DNA of 61,215 bases from Desulfurococcaceae archaeon (GTDB lineage Archaea; Thermoproteota; Thermoprotei_A; Sulfolobales; Desulfurococcaceae): the NCBI GenBank assembly GCA_023269765.1, contig JAGDWH010000004.1, positions 1-61,215 on the forward strand. The letters are read 5' to 3'. The translations under genes were made by a program, and so were the position numbers. Of the stretch, positions 1 to 7,836 are shown in pieces; the stretch's first letter is position 1; the number at the start of each line of letters is the position of its first letter. The notes under the pieces are model-generated. The model was not told the DNA's origin and did not search any database. It saw only the letters and a program-made list of their open reading frames with translations.

Positions 1-633
1 GAAGACTTAGGCTACGCCGAGCTCGTGGAAGAGAGGAAAGTAGGCAACGACAAAATGGTGTTTGTCGAGGGCTGCAAGAACCCAAGAGCTGTTACAATAC
101 TAATCCGCGGAGCCAGCGACATGGTGCTCGACGAAGTCGAGAGGAGCATTAAAGACGCCCTTAACGTCTTGAGAAACGTAATGAGGGTTCCAAAGATAGT
201 TGCTGGTGGAGGGGCCGCGGAAGTCGAGGTAGCAATGAAACTTAGAGAATACGCTGCCAAAATAGGTGGCAAGGAGCAACTGGCTATAGAGGCGTTCGCC
301 TCGGCACTCGAAGAAATACCAATGATACTCGCGACTTCGTGTGGCAAAGACCCGCTGGAGATCTTAATGGAACTGAGAAAGCTACATGCCGAGGGCAAGA
401 AATTCGCTGGAATAGACGTCACTACTAGCGAAATCATAGAAGACATGACAACGCGGAATGTCATTGAGCCCATGCTTGTTAAGGAGGCAATGATAAAGAC
501 TGCGGCCGAGGCTGCACTTGCTATACTAAAAATAGACGACATCATTGCAGCAAGTCCGATGAAGAAAGAAAAAGAAAAGAAGGAAGAAAAGAAGGAGGAA
601 GAAGAAGGTAAAGAAGGTAAATTCGAGTTCTAA
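1..633 (+). CDS. thsA: Thermosome (group II chaperonin) subunit, C-terminal part
   Basis: The reading frame is open from base 1, so the gene is cut by the window edge; 210 residues remain of a family of about 545. The segment covers the end of the apical domain and the second intermediate and equatorial domains of the ATP-dependent chaperonin, which folds proteins in the cytoplasm as a double ring. Recognisable pieces are [17 protein letters not shown] near the start and the [10 protein letters not shown] equatorial motif around residue 65. The last 30 residues are almost only Lys and Glu and end in FEF, without the Gly-Gly-Met repeats seen in many group II chaperonins. Which paralogue this is cannot be told from the fragment, so the symbol is generic. 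Confidence 0.95.
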   Translation, partial: EDLGYAELVEERKVGNDKMVFVEGCKNPRAVTILIRGASDMVLDEVERSIKDALNVLRNVMRVPKIVAGGGAAEVEVAMKLREYAAKIGGKEQLAIEAFASALEEIPMILATSCGKDPLEILMELRKLHAEGKKFAGIDVTTSEIIEDMTTRNVIEPMLVKEAMIKTAAEAALAILKIDDIIAASPMKKEKEKKEEKKEEEEGKEGKFEF

Positions 634-737
634 GCTTTTAAGCGCCTTAAAGCCCTGTTTTTCAAGCCCTGTCCTATCTCTTTTTAAGCCCCTGAACATT
701 TCTCTTCATCTGGCTCTAAAGACTCGTGGTGTTTACT

Positions 738-1058
738 ATGACCGAGAACGTTGCAAGAACGTACAGAGAAGTCGTTAGTCAAAGAATTACACGCTTCGAA
801 CTCGCCCGCGTTATTGGAGCAAGAGCGCTCCAGCTCGCTATGGGTGCACCTCCGCTAGTAAATGTCGATGAGCTACCATTCAAAGACCCCGTGTACGTCG
901 CGATCATCGAGCTATTAAATGCTACTCTGCCAATGTCTATCTTGAGGTGGAGGAGCGGAGGATACGATGTCATACCAGTATCAAAACTCATTACACCAGA
1001 AACTAGGAGATATCTTAGCTCTATTCTCGAGAGCTGGGATATTAGTCGAAGAGTCTAG
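738..1058 (+). CDS. rpoK: DNA-directed RNA polymerase subunit K (Rpb6 homologue)
   Basis: A 106-residue protein matching the Rpb6/omega family, which helps assemble and stabilise the RNA polymerase clamp. The signature TRFELARVIGARALQLAMGA lies around residues 18-37. The second conserved part (ELLNATLPMSILRW, about residues 58-71) resembles the family's E-x-G-x-x-P-x-x-x-R stretch but is divergent. I chose ATG 738 over the in-frame GTG codons at 726 and 729 because GGTG at 728-731 makes a well-spaced ribosome binding site. The 3' end overlaps the M50 protease frame by 92 nt. In many archaea rpoK sits between rpoN and enolase; here it is far from rpoN. Confidence 0.9.
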   Translation: MTENVARTYREVVSQRITRFELARVIGARALQLAMGAPPLVNVDELPFKDPVYVAIIELLNATLPMSILRWRSGGYDVIPVSKLITPETRRYLSSILESWDISRRV

Positions 1059-2124
1059 AATACACCCCTTCTTCGTAGACCTTGTTCTCAGCCGGCCTGT
1101 TGAGCCCCGCCTCTTCAAAGATCTATACACACAACTCCTCAGAGAGTATAACGTTGTCTCTTTTCAGCTTAAGGGAGATAAGCCGGTTGTTAGACTAGTT
1201 CCGTTTGTAAAAAAGGAGTCCACACTTTACAGGCATAGATGGTTGCTAACAACTACAGCGTTCGTGACGATATTCTTTACTGGTTTAGGAGTAGCTCAGG
1301 GCTTAACACTAGTTACTGGTGATCAGGGTCCCCTAATCTTGCTCACTAATGCCGCTCTATACACGCTCTTTTTCTCACTAGCTTTACTCGTGCACGAGTT
1401 CGGCCACTTATACGTGAGTAGAAGAGCAGGTCTAATAGTTGAGGGACCCGTGCTCCTGCCAGCACCTCCCATACAACTAGGTTTCTTGGGGACCTTTGGA
1501 GCCGTTATATACACGAAGACCCCACCATGTACTAAGAAAGACCTAGCTAAGCTCGGCCTCTCGGGCCCAATCTTTGGACTAGCTGCAGCCACCGTAATAG
1601 GAATCGTTGGCACTTATTTATCGCCCGTGATCAGCTACGAGGCGGCTGCCGAGCTCGTCGAGAAAGGTAGTTTAGAGCTCGTGCCTGTTGCAAGCCTAGG
1701 GCTTATTCTCATGCAGTACTTGAGGCCTCTAAGCCCCCAGGAAGTGCTCGTAATGCACCCACTGCTCTTTGTCACATACGTTATGTACCTCATAACATTC
1801 ATCAACCTCTTGCCAATAGGGCAGCTAGATGGGGGCCATGTAGTAAGAAGCGCCATTGGCTTGAGAGAATTCAACTTAGTCAGTAGCCTAGTACCAGCAA
1901 TTCTAATTGGTACTGGACTTGCTTTAGTGTTCGCAGGTTTCAGTGCTGGAGCCTTTAACTACTATATAGGACTGGGCGTAGTTTCCCTAGTAATGTACTT
2001 GCTATTTGGCAGGCGAGGACACCCTGGTACTGCAAACCAATACGATGAGTCTACGTGTCGCTGGTGCTTACTCGGTTATTTACTTGCACTAATTCTAACA
2101 GCACCCGTACCCCTCGTCCTTTAA
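967..2124 (+). CDS. Site-2-protease-like M50 membrane metalloprotease
   Basis: A 385-residue polytopic membrane protein with the two zinc-site motifs of intramembrane M50 proteases: HEFGH near residues 143-147 inside a hydrophobic helix, and NLLPIGQLDGGH about 150 residues later, where the Asp of LDGG is the third zinc ligand. An N-terminal cytosolic part of about 85 residues precedes the first membrane segment. Such enzymes cut membrane-bound regulators or signal peptides; the substrate here is unknown. The start at 967 lies inside rpoK, but it has a strong GGAGGA site at 957-962, and no ATG, GTG or TTG follows in frame until the first membrane helix. Translational coupling with rpoK is likely. 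Confidence 0.88.
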   Translation: MSYQYQNSLHQKLGDILALFSRAGILVEESRIHPFFVDLVLSRPVEPRLFKDLYTQLLREYNVVSFQLKGDKPVVRLVPFVKKESTLYRHRWLLTTTAFVTIFFTGLGVAQGLTLVTGDQGPLILLTNAALYTLFFSLALLVHEFGHLYVSRRAGLIVEGPVLLPAPPIQLGFLGTFGAVIYTKTPPCTKKDLAKLGLSGPIFGLAAATVIGIVGTYLSPVISYEAAAELVEKGSLELVPVASLGLILMQYLRPLSPQEVLVMHPLLFVTYVMYLITFINLLPIGQLDGGHVVRSAIGLREFNLVSSLVPAILIGTGLALVFAGFSAGAFNYYIGLGVVSLVMYLLFGRRGHPGTANQYDESTCRWCLLGYLLALILTAPVPLVL

Positions 2125-2154
2125 CTAGACAACGGGCATAACGTAAGGGGTTAA

Positions 2155-4212
2155 TTGTTGCCTACGCCATTGACGCCGAACAGCTTTATTAACATATGGA
2201 GCCTCAAAGGCAGGATCCTCGTTATAGCCGAGAAGCCAAAAGCGTCTAAGAGAATAGCCTACGCGCTCTCAGACAACCCGATTGTCCACAAGTACAAGAA
2301 GATCCAGTACTACGAAATAAGAAGCTCTTTTAGCACAATCATAGTAGCAAGCGCCGCTGGCCACTTATACGAACTTCACACAGAGTTGCCAGGGTATCCG
2401 GTTTTCACCTACGAGTGGGTGCCTGCCTACTTAGTTAACAGCGAGAAGCAGCACACGAAGGAGTACCTCGAGCTGCTCGAGAAGCTCTCAAAGGGGTGCG
2501 ACTACTACATTAATGCATGCGACTACGACATCGAAGGTAGCGTAATAGGTTACTTGATCATCAAGCTTCTCGGAAACGAGAAAAGGGCTTACAGGGCAAA
2601 GTTCTCAAGCCTTGTGCCTTCCGAGCTCAAAGCAGCATTCAGCAAGCTACTACCACTAGACTACAACATGGTTGAAGCAGGGTTATGTCGCCACGAGCTC
2701 GACTGGATATGGGGCATAAACATTAGCAGAGCGCTCATGAAGGCCGTTCAAGGCGCCACGGGGAGCAAAACCGTTCTCAGCGTGGGGCGAGTCCAAACGC
2801 CCACTCTCAAGTACGTTGTTGAAAAAACGCTTGAGAGAAAGCTGTTCATACCGCTTCCACAGTATAGCATAACACTCTTACTTAAGAAAAACGGCACTGT
2901 TATCACGGCTAGTTACGTGAAAAACCCTGTTTCAAGTAGAGAGGAGGCCGAAAAAGTGGCACAAGTGGTGAGGAAGCATGGCTACCTGGTAGTCAAGGAC
3001 GTTTCAAAGAGCCTGCTTAAGTACACGCCTCCACCTCCCTTCAACCTGAGCGATCTGCAAGAAGAAGCTGCCAGGATTTACGGGCTCAGCCCCATGGAAA
3101 CGCAGAACATTGCCGAGCAGCTATACCTAGACGCGCTAATAAGCTACCCAAGAACAAATAGCCAGAAACTGCCACCTAATCTTAACTACAGAGAAATCTT
3201 AGCTAGGCTCTCAAGTATCGGTGAGTACTCCAAGCTCGTGTCCGATCTGCTCTCGGAAACAAGGGGGGTTTTGAAGCCTGTTGAAGGCGAGAAAGAAGAC
3301 CCCGCGCATCCAGCAATATACCCAACTGGTACCTTGCCTAAGTCGCTTACAAAAAAGCAGCGGGCCGTATACGACTTAATTGTGAGGAGGTTTCTTGCCG
3401 CGTTCGCGCCCCCTGCTCACGTTGCCTACATAAAAGCTACTCTATCAACCCCGGGCAACGAGTGCGTGTTCGAAGCCTCCGGGCTCTTCATCGAAAGTAC
3501 CGGCTGGTTTAAATACTATCCATTTCACAGACCGGAGTCTAAGCACCTTCCACCTCTAAGTCGCGGCGAAATACTTAAAGTAGTCAATACTAGGCTGCGG
3601 GAGTCCTATACAAAGCCTCCTCCAAGGCTGAAGAAAATAGACGTACTCAGGTGGATGGAGGAAGTCGGTATTGGAACAGAGTCTACGCGGGCGTTAATTA
3701 TAGAGAAGCTATTTGATCGCAGGTATCTTGTTTCAGCAAAAACAGGCATTAGCGTAACCGATTTAGGCTACGGAGTAATCGAAGTTGTCGACATTTTCTT
3801 CCCAGACTTAGCAAGCGTTGAACTAACTCGCACTTTTGAATCAATGATAAACGATGTCATGAAAGGGGTCAGGAGAAGAGAGGAAGTAGTCAATAGCGCC
3901 AAGGAAGTAATAAAGAAACTCGTTTCCCGGTTCGACAACCATGCACCCGAAGTAGGCTTGATTCTTGCCAGGAGAATGGGTATATCGAGCAACTACACTA
4001 AGTGCTCTATACCCAGTTGTAGAAGAGAAGCCCACGTGGATGGCTTGTGCAAGTACCACTACCAAGCATTAAAGCGCGTGCACGAGGCTTACTCCGAGTG
4101 GAAGACTAGAAAACGGGTTTCTTTTGACGAATACGTTTTAACGCTACTGAGGCTTAAGTCGACGGGCGACTACGTCAAGGAAGTCATAACGCACGTTATA
4201 AGAAAGGCTTGA
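2155..4212 (+). CDS. topA: DNA topoisomerase, type IA
   Basis: A 685-residue type IA topoisomerase that relaxes or decatenates DNA by passing a strand through a covalent 5'-phosphotyrosine break. The Toprim part carries ILVIAEKPKA near residue 21 and the metal-binding acidic motif CDYDIEG near residue 122. SVGRVQTPTL follows near residue 210, and the catalytic tyrosine is in LISYPRTNS, about Tyr331. The tail contains CSIPSC followed by CKYHY, possibly one metal-binding finger, instead of the several zinc fingers of bacterial TopA. It lacks a helicase domain, so it is not reverse gyrase. The start is TTG at 2155 or 2158, both downstream of AAGGGG at 2145-2150. Confidence 0.93.
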   Translation: MLPTPLTPNSFINIWSLKGRILVIAEKPKASKRIAYALSDNPIVHKYKKIQYYEIRSSFSTIIVASAAGHLYELHTELPGYPVFTYEWVPAYLVNSEKQHTKEYLELLEKLSKGCDYYINACDYDIEGSVIGYLIIKLLGNEKRAYRAKFSSLVPSELKAAFSKLLPLDYNMVEAGLCRHELDWIWGINISRALMKAVQGATGSKTVLSVGRVQTPTLKYVVEKTLERKLFIPLPQYSITLLLKKNGTVITASYVKNPVSSREEAEKVAQVVRKHGYLVVKDVSKSLLKYTPPPPFNLSDLQEEAARIYGLSPMETQNIAEQLYLDALISYPRTNSQKLPPNLNYREILARLSSIGEYSKLVSDLLSETRGVLKPVEGEKEDPAHPAIYPTGTLPKSLTKKQRAVYDLIVRRFLAAFAPPAHVAYIKATLSTPGNECVFEASGLFIESTGWFKYYPFHRPESKHLPPLSRGEILKVVNTRLRESYTKPPPRLKKIDVLRWMEEVGIGTESTRALIIEKLFDRRYLVSAKTGISVTDLGYGVIEVVDIFFPDLASVELTRTFESMINDVMKGVRRREEVVNSAKEVIKKLVSRFDNHAPEVGLILARRMGISSNYTKCSIPSCRREAHVDGLCKYHYQALKRVHEAYSEWKTRKRVSFDEYVLTLLRLKSTGDYVKEVITHVIRKA

Positions 4213-4227
4213 ACAAGACTAGTGTGC

Positions 4228-4683
4228 CTACTCGCCTCTAATCATGAGTGCTAAGTGCCCGAGATACGGTACTTTGAATACAAAGTCGTTTACCGATGCG
4301 ACTTTACCAACAACTCTCCAGTAGGGTACGCCCAGGCCTCTCTCGAAGTGCTGAAAGTCGGGAAACGCGTTGTTGTCGCCTTGAGTTACGTAGTAGTAAG
4401 TGCCGTCCTCGCCAACTTTTACACCAACTACTCGGTGAACCACCAGCCTGCCAGTCTGAGTCTTGAAGACTATTACATCGCCTACTCTGATATCTCCCGG
4501 CCCGCACTTTAGCACAATGACTATGTCGCCTTCTCTCAGAAGAGGCAGCATGCTACTGCCTTTCACAACGGCAACAGGTATTTCAGCAAGTAACGTACCC
4601 GAGAGAGTGGCAACGAGCACGAGTATGAGTGCAATAGTGATCAGCTCTGTTAAGAGCCTCTTTCTTCTAAGACCGGCACTCAT
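4228..4683 (-). CDS. Archaeal signal peptidase I (S26B)
   Basis: A 151-residue membrane-anchored signal peptidase that removes signal peptides from secreted proteins on the outer face of the membrane. A single N-terminal hydrophobic segment (about residues 12-35) is followed by the nucleophile box GSSMLPLLREGD, the box VVHRVVG in which His replaces the bacterial Lys, and the box GDNNAFPD with the acidic residues. This Ser-His-Asp arrangement is that of the archaeal/ER type. It is the last gene of a leftward group with the zinc-ribbon and small membrane proteins at 4711-5309. Confidence 0.92.
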   Translation of the reverse strand: MSAGLRRKRLLTELITIALILVLVATLSGTLLAEIPVAVVKGSSMLPLLREGDIVIVLKCGPGDIRVGDVIVFKTQTGRLVVHRVVGVKVGEDGTYYYVTQGDNNAFPDFQHFERGLGVPYWRVVGKVASVNDFVFKVPYLGHLALMIRGE

Positions 4684-4710
4684 CTCAGTCCTACCCAGGC
4701 CCCTCTTCAG

Positions 4711-5001
4711 CTACTCTTCCTTCACTATCTCATCGAGATCTAGTACTATCTCCTTAACCCGCCTCTCCGCAGCTTCTCCCCCAATTACCACTTTGCCCTT
4801 CTTTGTTTCGGCCTCGACTCTATCCCCGCCCACCTTCAACTTGCTTACTTTATCGCGCCAGCTATGACCACAAGACTTGCACTTGAAGACCCCCATTACT
4901 GTTATCGTTATTCTGCCATGCTCGTCCGGTATTGGCGCAACGAGGTTCCACGTTTTGACAACTTCAACGTCAGTAGAGCCGCACCTTGGGCACTTATTCA
5001 C
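4711..5001 (-). CDS. Small zinc-ribbon protein of unknown function
   Basis: A 96-residue protein with one four-cysteine zinc ribbon: CPRCG at residues 4-8 and CKSCGH at about 41-46. The stretch between, KTWNLVAPIPDEHGRITI, and the following HSWRDKVSKLKV loosely recall the KVWALAP...G-R pattern of the crenarchaeal chromatin protein Cren7, but the match is short and made by eye. The C-terminal half is charged and helical. The ATG overlaps the stop of the upstream membrane-protein gene (ATGA), so the two are translationally coupled. A DNA- or RNA-binding role is only an inference from the ribbon. Confidence 0.72.
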   Translation of the reverse strand: MNKCPRCGSTDVEVVKTWNLVAPIPDEHGRITITVMGVFKCKSCGHSWRDKVSKLKVGGDRVEAETKKGKVVIGGEAAERRVKEIVLDLDEIVKEE

Positions 5002-5309
5002 GGCAAGCCCACCTCTGCTAATTCTTTGAACACTACTGTGAGTACCTGGGGTAGGGGTATTAAAAATACCGAGTCAGCGCGCTTAAAGCGAGATACTAGT
5101 ACAAGCAACACTATGGAAACCGCCACTGGGGCGACATATAGAGCACTCGAGGTTTTAAAGTAATAGTAGACGCAGGGCACCGAGTAAAGTGCTAGCGGAA
5201 ATAGCGCGTAAACCACGAGGCTCTTTATCTTGGCTCTGAGCAACACTGTAACGAGTGTCCAGAGAAAATACGACGCCAAAATATTAACCGCAGTCCAGCT
5301 TACACTCAA
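4998..5309 (-). CDS. Small integral membrane protein, unknown
   Basis: A 103-residue hydrophobic protein with about three membrane segments (near residues 8-24, 30-48 and 58-75) and a mostly hydrophobic tail. I do not recognise the family. The longest frame begins with TTG at 5309, but a TATA-like CATATAATAC on this strand near 5335-5326 would place the transcript start near 5305. The in-frame TTG at 5279 may therefore be the true start. It is the first gene of a leftward operon and its 3' end overlaps the next start by 4 nt. Its 5' end abuts the divergent enolase gene. Confidence 0.6.
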   Translation of the reverse strand: MSVSWTAVNILASYFLWTLVTVLLRAKIKSLVVYALFPLALYSVPCVYYYFKTSSALYVAPVAVSIVLLVLVSRFKRADSVFLIPLPQVLTVVFKELAEVGLP

Positions 5310-5335
5310 ACCGAATCCCAGAGGTGTATTATATG
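5276..5335. promoter_or_regulatory. Interleaved divergent promoters of enolase and the 103-aa membrane protein
   Basis: Rightward, AAAATATTAAC (5276-5287) is a TATA-like box placing the enolase transcript start near 5307, with the site GAGGTG at 5321-5326 before ATG 5333. Leftward, CATATAATAC (5335-5326) overlaps the enolase start codon. Each box lies inside the transcribed region of the other gene. The boxes are seen; their use is inferred from the usual 26-nt spacing. Confidence 0.4.
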
Positions 5336-6649
5336 TCGCTGCTGGATATACTCTGGGAATCCCTAATAATAAGAGATGTCCGCGCGAGAATGGCTCTCGA
5401 TAGCCGCGGCAATCCCACAGTTCAAGTAAAGGTCGTAACCGAGGGCTATGGCATTGGAGTCGCGTACGCGCCGAGCGGCGCCTCTACTGGTAAGAATGAA
5501 GCACTAGAACTACGCGATGGAGGTCGCGAGTACTTAGGGAAAGGGGTTTCTAAAGCAGTTGAAAACGTAAATAAGCTCATAGCCCCAGCAATAATAGGAA
5601 TGAACTCTGCTCACCAAAGAGAAATTGACTACAAAATGATCGAAATAGATGGTACTGAAAACAAGAGCAGGCTTGGAGCAAACGCGATAGTTGCAACAAG
5701 CCTTGCTGTTGCGAAGGCAGCCGCCTCTACGCTAGGGCTTCCCCTCTACATGTACCTAGGAGGAAAGACGGCAGACTTGATGCCGGTGCCCATGCTCAAT
5801 GTAATAAACGGGGGTGTCCACGCTGGGAACAAGCTGGACTTCCAGGAGTTCATGATCGTTCCAGCAGGCTTTACGAACTTTGCAGACGCCCTTAGGGCAT
5901 CTGTTGAAGTTTACCACTTCCTAAAGCAGATAATCAGGGAGAAGTACGGTCCACTAGCCGTGAACGTGGGAGACGAGGGCGGCTATGCCCCACCAATAGA
6001 GAAAACCAGAGACGCCTTGGATCTGCTAGTCAAAGCCGTAGAAAAAGCCGGCTACGAGCCAGGCGGCCAGGTAGCGTTGGCACTCGATGCTGCAAGCTCC
6101 AGGCTTTACAGAGAAGACAGAAAGGTCTACGTCTTTGAAGGCGAAGGCCTCACCATGTCTAGAGAAGAACTAGTGGAGTTCTACGAAAAGCTCGTTGCAG
6201 AGTATCCGCTCGTAAGCATAGAAGATCCGCTCTACGAAGAAGACTTCGAGGGGTTTGCCGAAATCACTAAACGCCTCGGCTCAAAGGTACTAATCGTCGG
6301 CGATGACCTGTTCACAACGAACATAAAGAGACTTAAGAAGGGAGTGGAACTCGGAAGCGCAAACGCCATACTAGTAAAGGTAAACCAGATTGGCACGCTA
6401 ACAGAAACCATTGAAGTCGTCGAGCTGGCAAAAGAATCCGGCTACAAGACAATTATAAGCCACAGAAGCGGCGAAACCGAGGACACCGCGATAGCTGATA
6501 TTGCAGTAGGCCTGTCTGCAGGCCTCATAAAGACGGGTGCTCCAGCGAGAGGCGAGAGAACTTGCAAGTATAATAGGCTTCTCGAAATCTTCGACGAGCT
6601 CGAAAAACCACGCTATCCTGGCTTCCGCGTATTTCCCCGAAAGCCCTAG
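5333..6649 (+). CDS. eno: Enolase (phosphopyruvate hydratase)
   Basis: A 438-residue enolase, interconverting 2-phosphoglycerate and phosphoenolpyruvate in glycolysis and gluconeogenesis. Clear family motifs are DSRGNPTVQV near the N-terminus, PSGASTGKNEALELRD, the metal ligands in ALDAASS, SIEDPLYEED and VGDDLF, the catalytic lysine in ILVKVNQIG, and SHRSGETEDT and KTGAPARGER near the end. ATG 5333 is preferred to the in-frame GTG 5324, because GTG 5324 lies within the ribosome site GAGGTG. The gene commonly follows rpoN/rpoK and precedes rps2 in archaea; here it stands alone. PEPCK in the same window consumes or makes its product. Confidence 0.97.
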   Translation: MSLLDILWESLIIRDVRARMALDSRGNPTVQVKVVTEGYGIGVAYAPSGASTGKNEALELRDGGREYLGKGVSKAVENVNKLIAPAIIGMNSAHQREIDYKMIEIDGTENKSRLGANAIVATSLAVAKAAASTLGLPLYMYLGGKTADLMPVPMLNVINGGVHAGNKLDFQEFMIVPAGFTNFADALRASVEVYHFLKQIIREKYGPLAVNVGDEGGYAPPIEKTRDALDLLVKAVEKAGYEPGGQVALALDAASSRLYREDRKVYVFEGEGLTMSREELVEFYEKLVAEYPLVSIEDPLYEEDFEGFAEITKRLGSKVLIVGDDLFTTNIKRLKKGVELGSANAILVKVNQIGTLTETIEVVELAKESGYKTIISHRSGETEDTAIADIAVGLSAGLIKTGAPARGERTCKYNRLLEIFDELEKPRYPGFRVFPRKP

Positions 6650-6676
6650 TAACTTGCTTCTAAGAAACCGCTACTC

Positions 6677-6931
6677 TTATGGAATTAGCAGTCCAGCTAT
6701 CATTAGCACTAGTGCTAGTACAATTATGAGTTTTACGAACTGCCCAACAGTCAAGTTGGGGATAATCCTGACTAGCGCTACAATGGCCTTCAAAACAAGT
6801 GCCGCTACCAGTATTATTATTAGCACAAATCCCACGATGAATAGCCAAATACCTATTCCACTCATTCCAGACAGCAGTTCCATGAACTTTGCTAGCACTT
6901 CTTGAACCTTAGCTATAGTTGCAGTGCTCAT
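6677..6931 (-). CDS. Small two-helix membrane protein, unknown
   Basis: An 84-residue protein with an N-terminal amphipathic part followed by two long hydrophobic segments (about residues 26-52 and 63-83), ending IPxx-free at the last Pro. No family is recognised. A good leftward promoter supports expression: CCCTTAAAAACAAA at 6976-6962 puts the transcript start near 6944, just ahead of ATG 6931. It lies tail to tail with enolase. Confidence 0.6.
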   Translation of the reverse strand: MSTATIAKVQEVLAKFMELLSGMSGIGIWLFIVGFVLIIILVAALVLKAIVALVRIIPNLTVGQFVKLIIVLALVLMIAGLLIP

Positions 6932-7094
6932 TTCATTCTCCCGCTACGTAAATTGTTGCTTTTTGTTTTTAAGGGGAGGGTCGCATTGATGTAGTAGGAC
7001 ATAAGTACTGTGATGAGGGTTAAAAGCGCGGAGCCCGCGTGGGCTATGCCGGGAACCAGGCTGCTGAGTCACATTGGCTATCTCTTGCCCCCTA

Positions 7095-7104
7095 CTTTAA
7101 AACT
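7095..7104 (+). promoter_or_regulatory. TATA box of the cdvA-like gene
   Basis: CTTTAAAACT with a transcript start expected near 7126. This lies downstream of the earliest in-frame ATG at 7010 and just before GGTGAG (7129-7134) and ATG 7139, so it decides the start of the gene. Confidence 0.55.
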
Positions 7105-7138
7105 AAACCTCTCCACAATAACACCATTGGTGAGTCCG

Positions 7139-7831
7139 ATGTGCAGTGAAGTCGGGAAAATTTCGGAGTGCCTCGGCAAGCCCGTAACAGACCCCTATGG
7201 CAGGCGCCTCGGCTACATCGTAGGCTTCTATAGCAATGCCGATGGCAGGGTAGTTTCGCTCGAAGTAAACTTCAACGACATTGAGTACAGAGAAGTGCCT
7301 ATTGAGAGGTTCAACTTTACGCAAGAGAGCATAATCTTATTGCCCGAGCACGAGTACAAGGCTATTCTCGTCGAAAACAGGCTCAAAATAATAAAGAGTA
7401 GGCTGGCGTCTCTCGAAGAACTCTACTCCAAGAAAGAAATACCATCACACGCGTACGAAGCCTTTAAAAAGAGGCTTGAAGTGGAAGTCTCAAATGTTAA
7501 GGCGCAGATCAAGGAGGTCAAGGATGCTTTGAGAAAGAGAATCCACGAAGTAGAGGATCAAATCGCGGAGATCGAGAAAGCGCTTGCTGCTGTCAAGACT
7601 AGCTACTTAGCTGGCGAAATACCCGAGAAGCCCTACCTCGCGGTACTAGACATTATGAAGAAGAGCCTTGAAATGCTCACAAAGGAGAAAGAGAGCTTAA
7701 AGAAGCACCTAGACACTATAGAGTCCCTTGAAGCAATGCCGCTTGCCCCATCAATAACGCTATCAGCTCAAAAAGAAGGAGGGCAACAAAGCACTTCTAA
7801 GGAGCCAATACAAGTAGTCTTGCTCGAGTAA
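7139..7831 (+). CDS. cdvA: CdvA-like cell-division protein (PRC-barrel plus coiled coil)
   Basis: A 230-residue protein with a PRC-barrel at about residues 8-75 (GKPVTDPYGRRLGYIVGFY, VVSLEVNF) followed by about 120 residues of charged coiled coil and a flexible Ser/Gln-rich tail ending EPIQVVLLE. This architecture is that of CdvA, which in Sulfolobales binds DNA and membrane and recruits the ESCRT-III homologue CdvB through a C-terminal peptide. The short hydrophobic end could play that part (inference). The frame is open back to 7010, but the TATA box at 7095 and GGTGAG at 7129 favour ATG 7139. No cdvB or cdvC is next to it, unlike the usual cdvABC cluster, so the gene may be a CdvA paralogue. 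Confidence 0.75.
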   Translation: MCSEVGKISECLGKPVTDPYGRRLGYIVGFYSNADGRVVSLEVNFNDIEYREVPIERFNFTQESIILLPEHEYKAILVENRLKIIKSRLASLEELYSKKEIPSHAYEAFKKRLEVEVSNVKAQIKEVKDALRKRIHEVEDQIAEIEKALAAVKTSYLAGEIPEKPYLAVLDIMKKSLEMLTKEKESLKKHLDTIESLEAMPLAPSITLSAQKEGGQQSTSKEPIQVVLLE

Positions 7832-7836
7832 AAAAA

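Noticed and set aside
7003..7070. GTGATGA at 7009 as a C/D sRNA
   Set aside because: No D or D' box lies at guide distance on either side; the next CTGA is about 50 bases away.
7010..7138. N-terminal extension of the cdvA-like frame
   Set aside because: The TATA box at 7095 and ribosome site at 7129 lie inside it, so it is probably untranslated.
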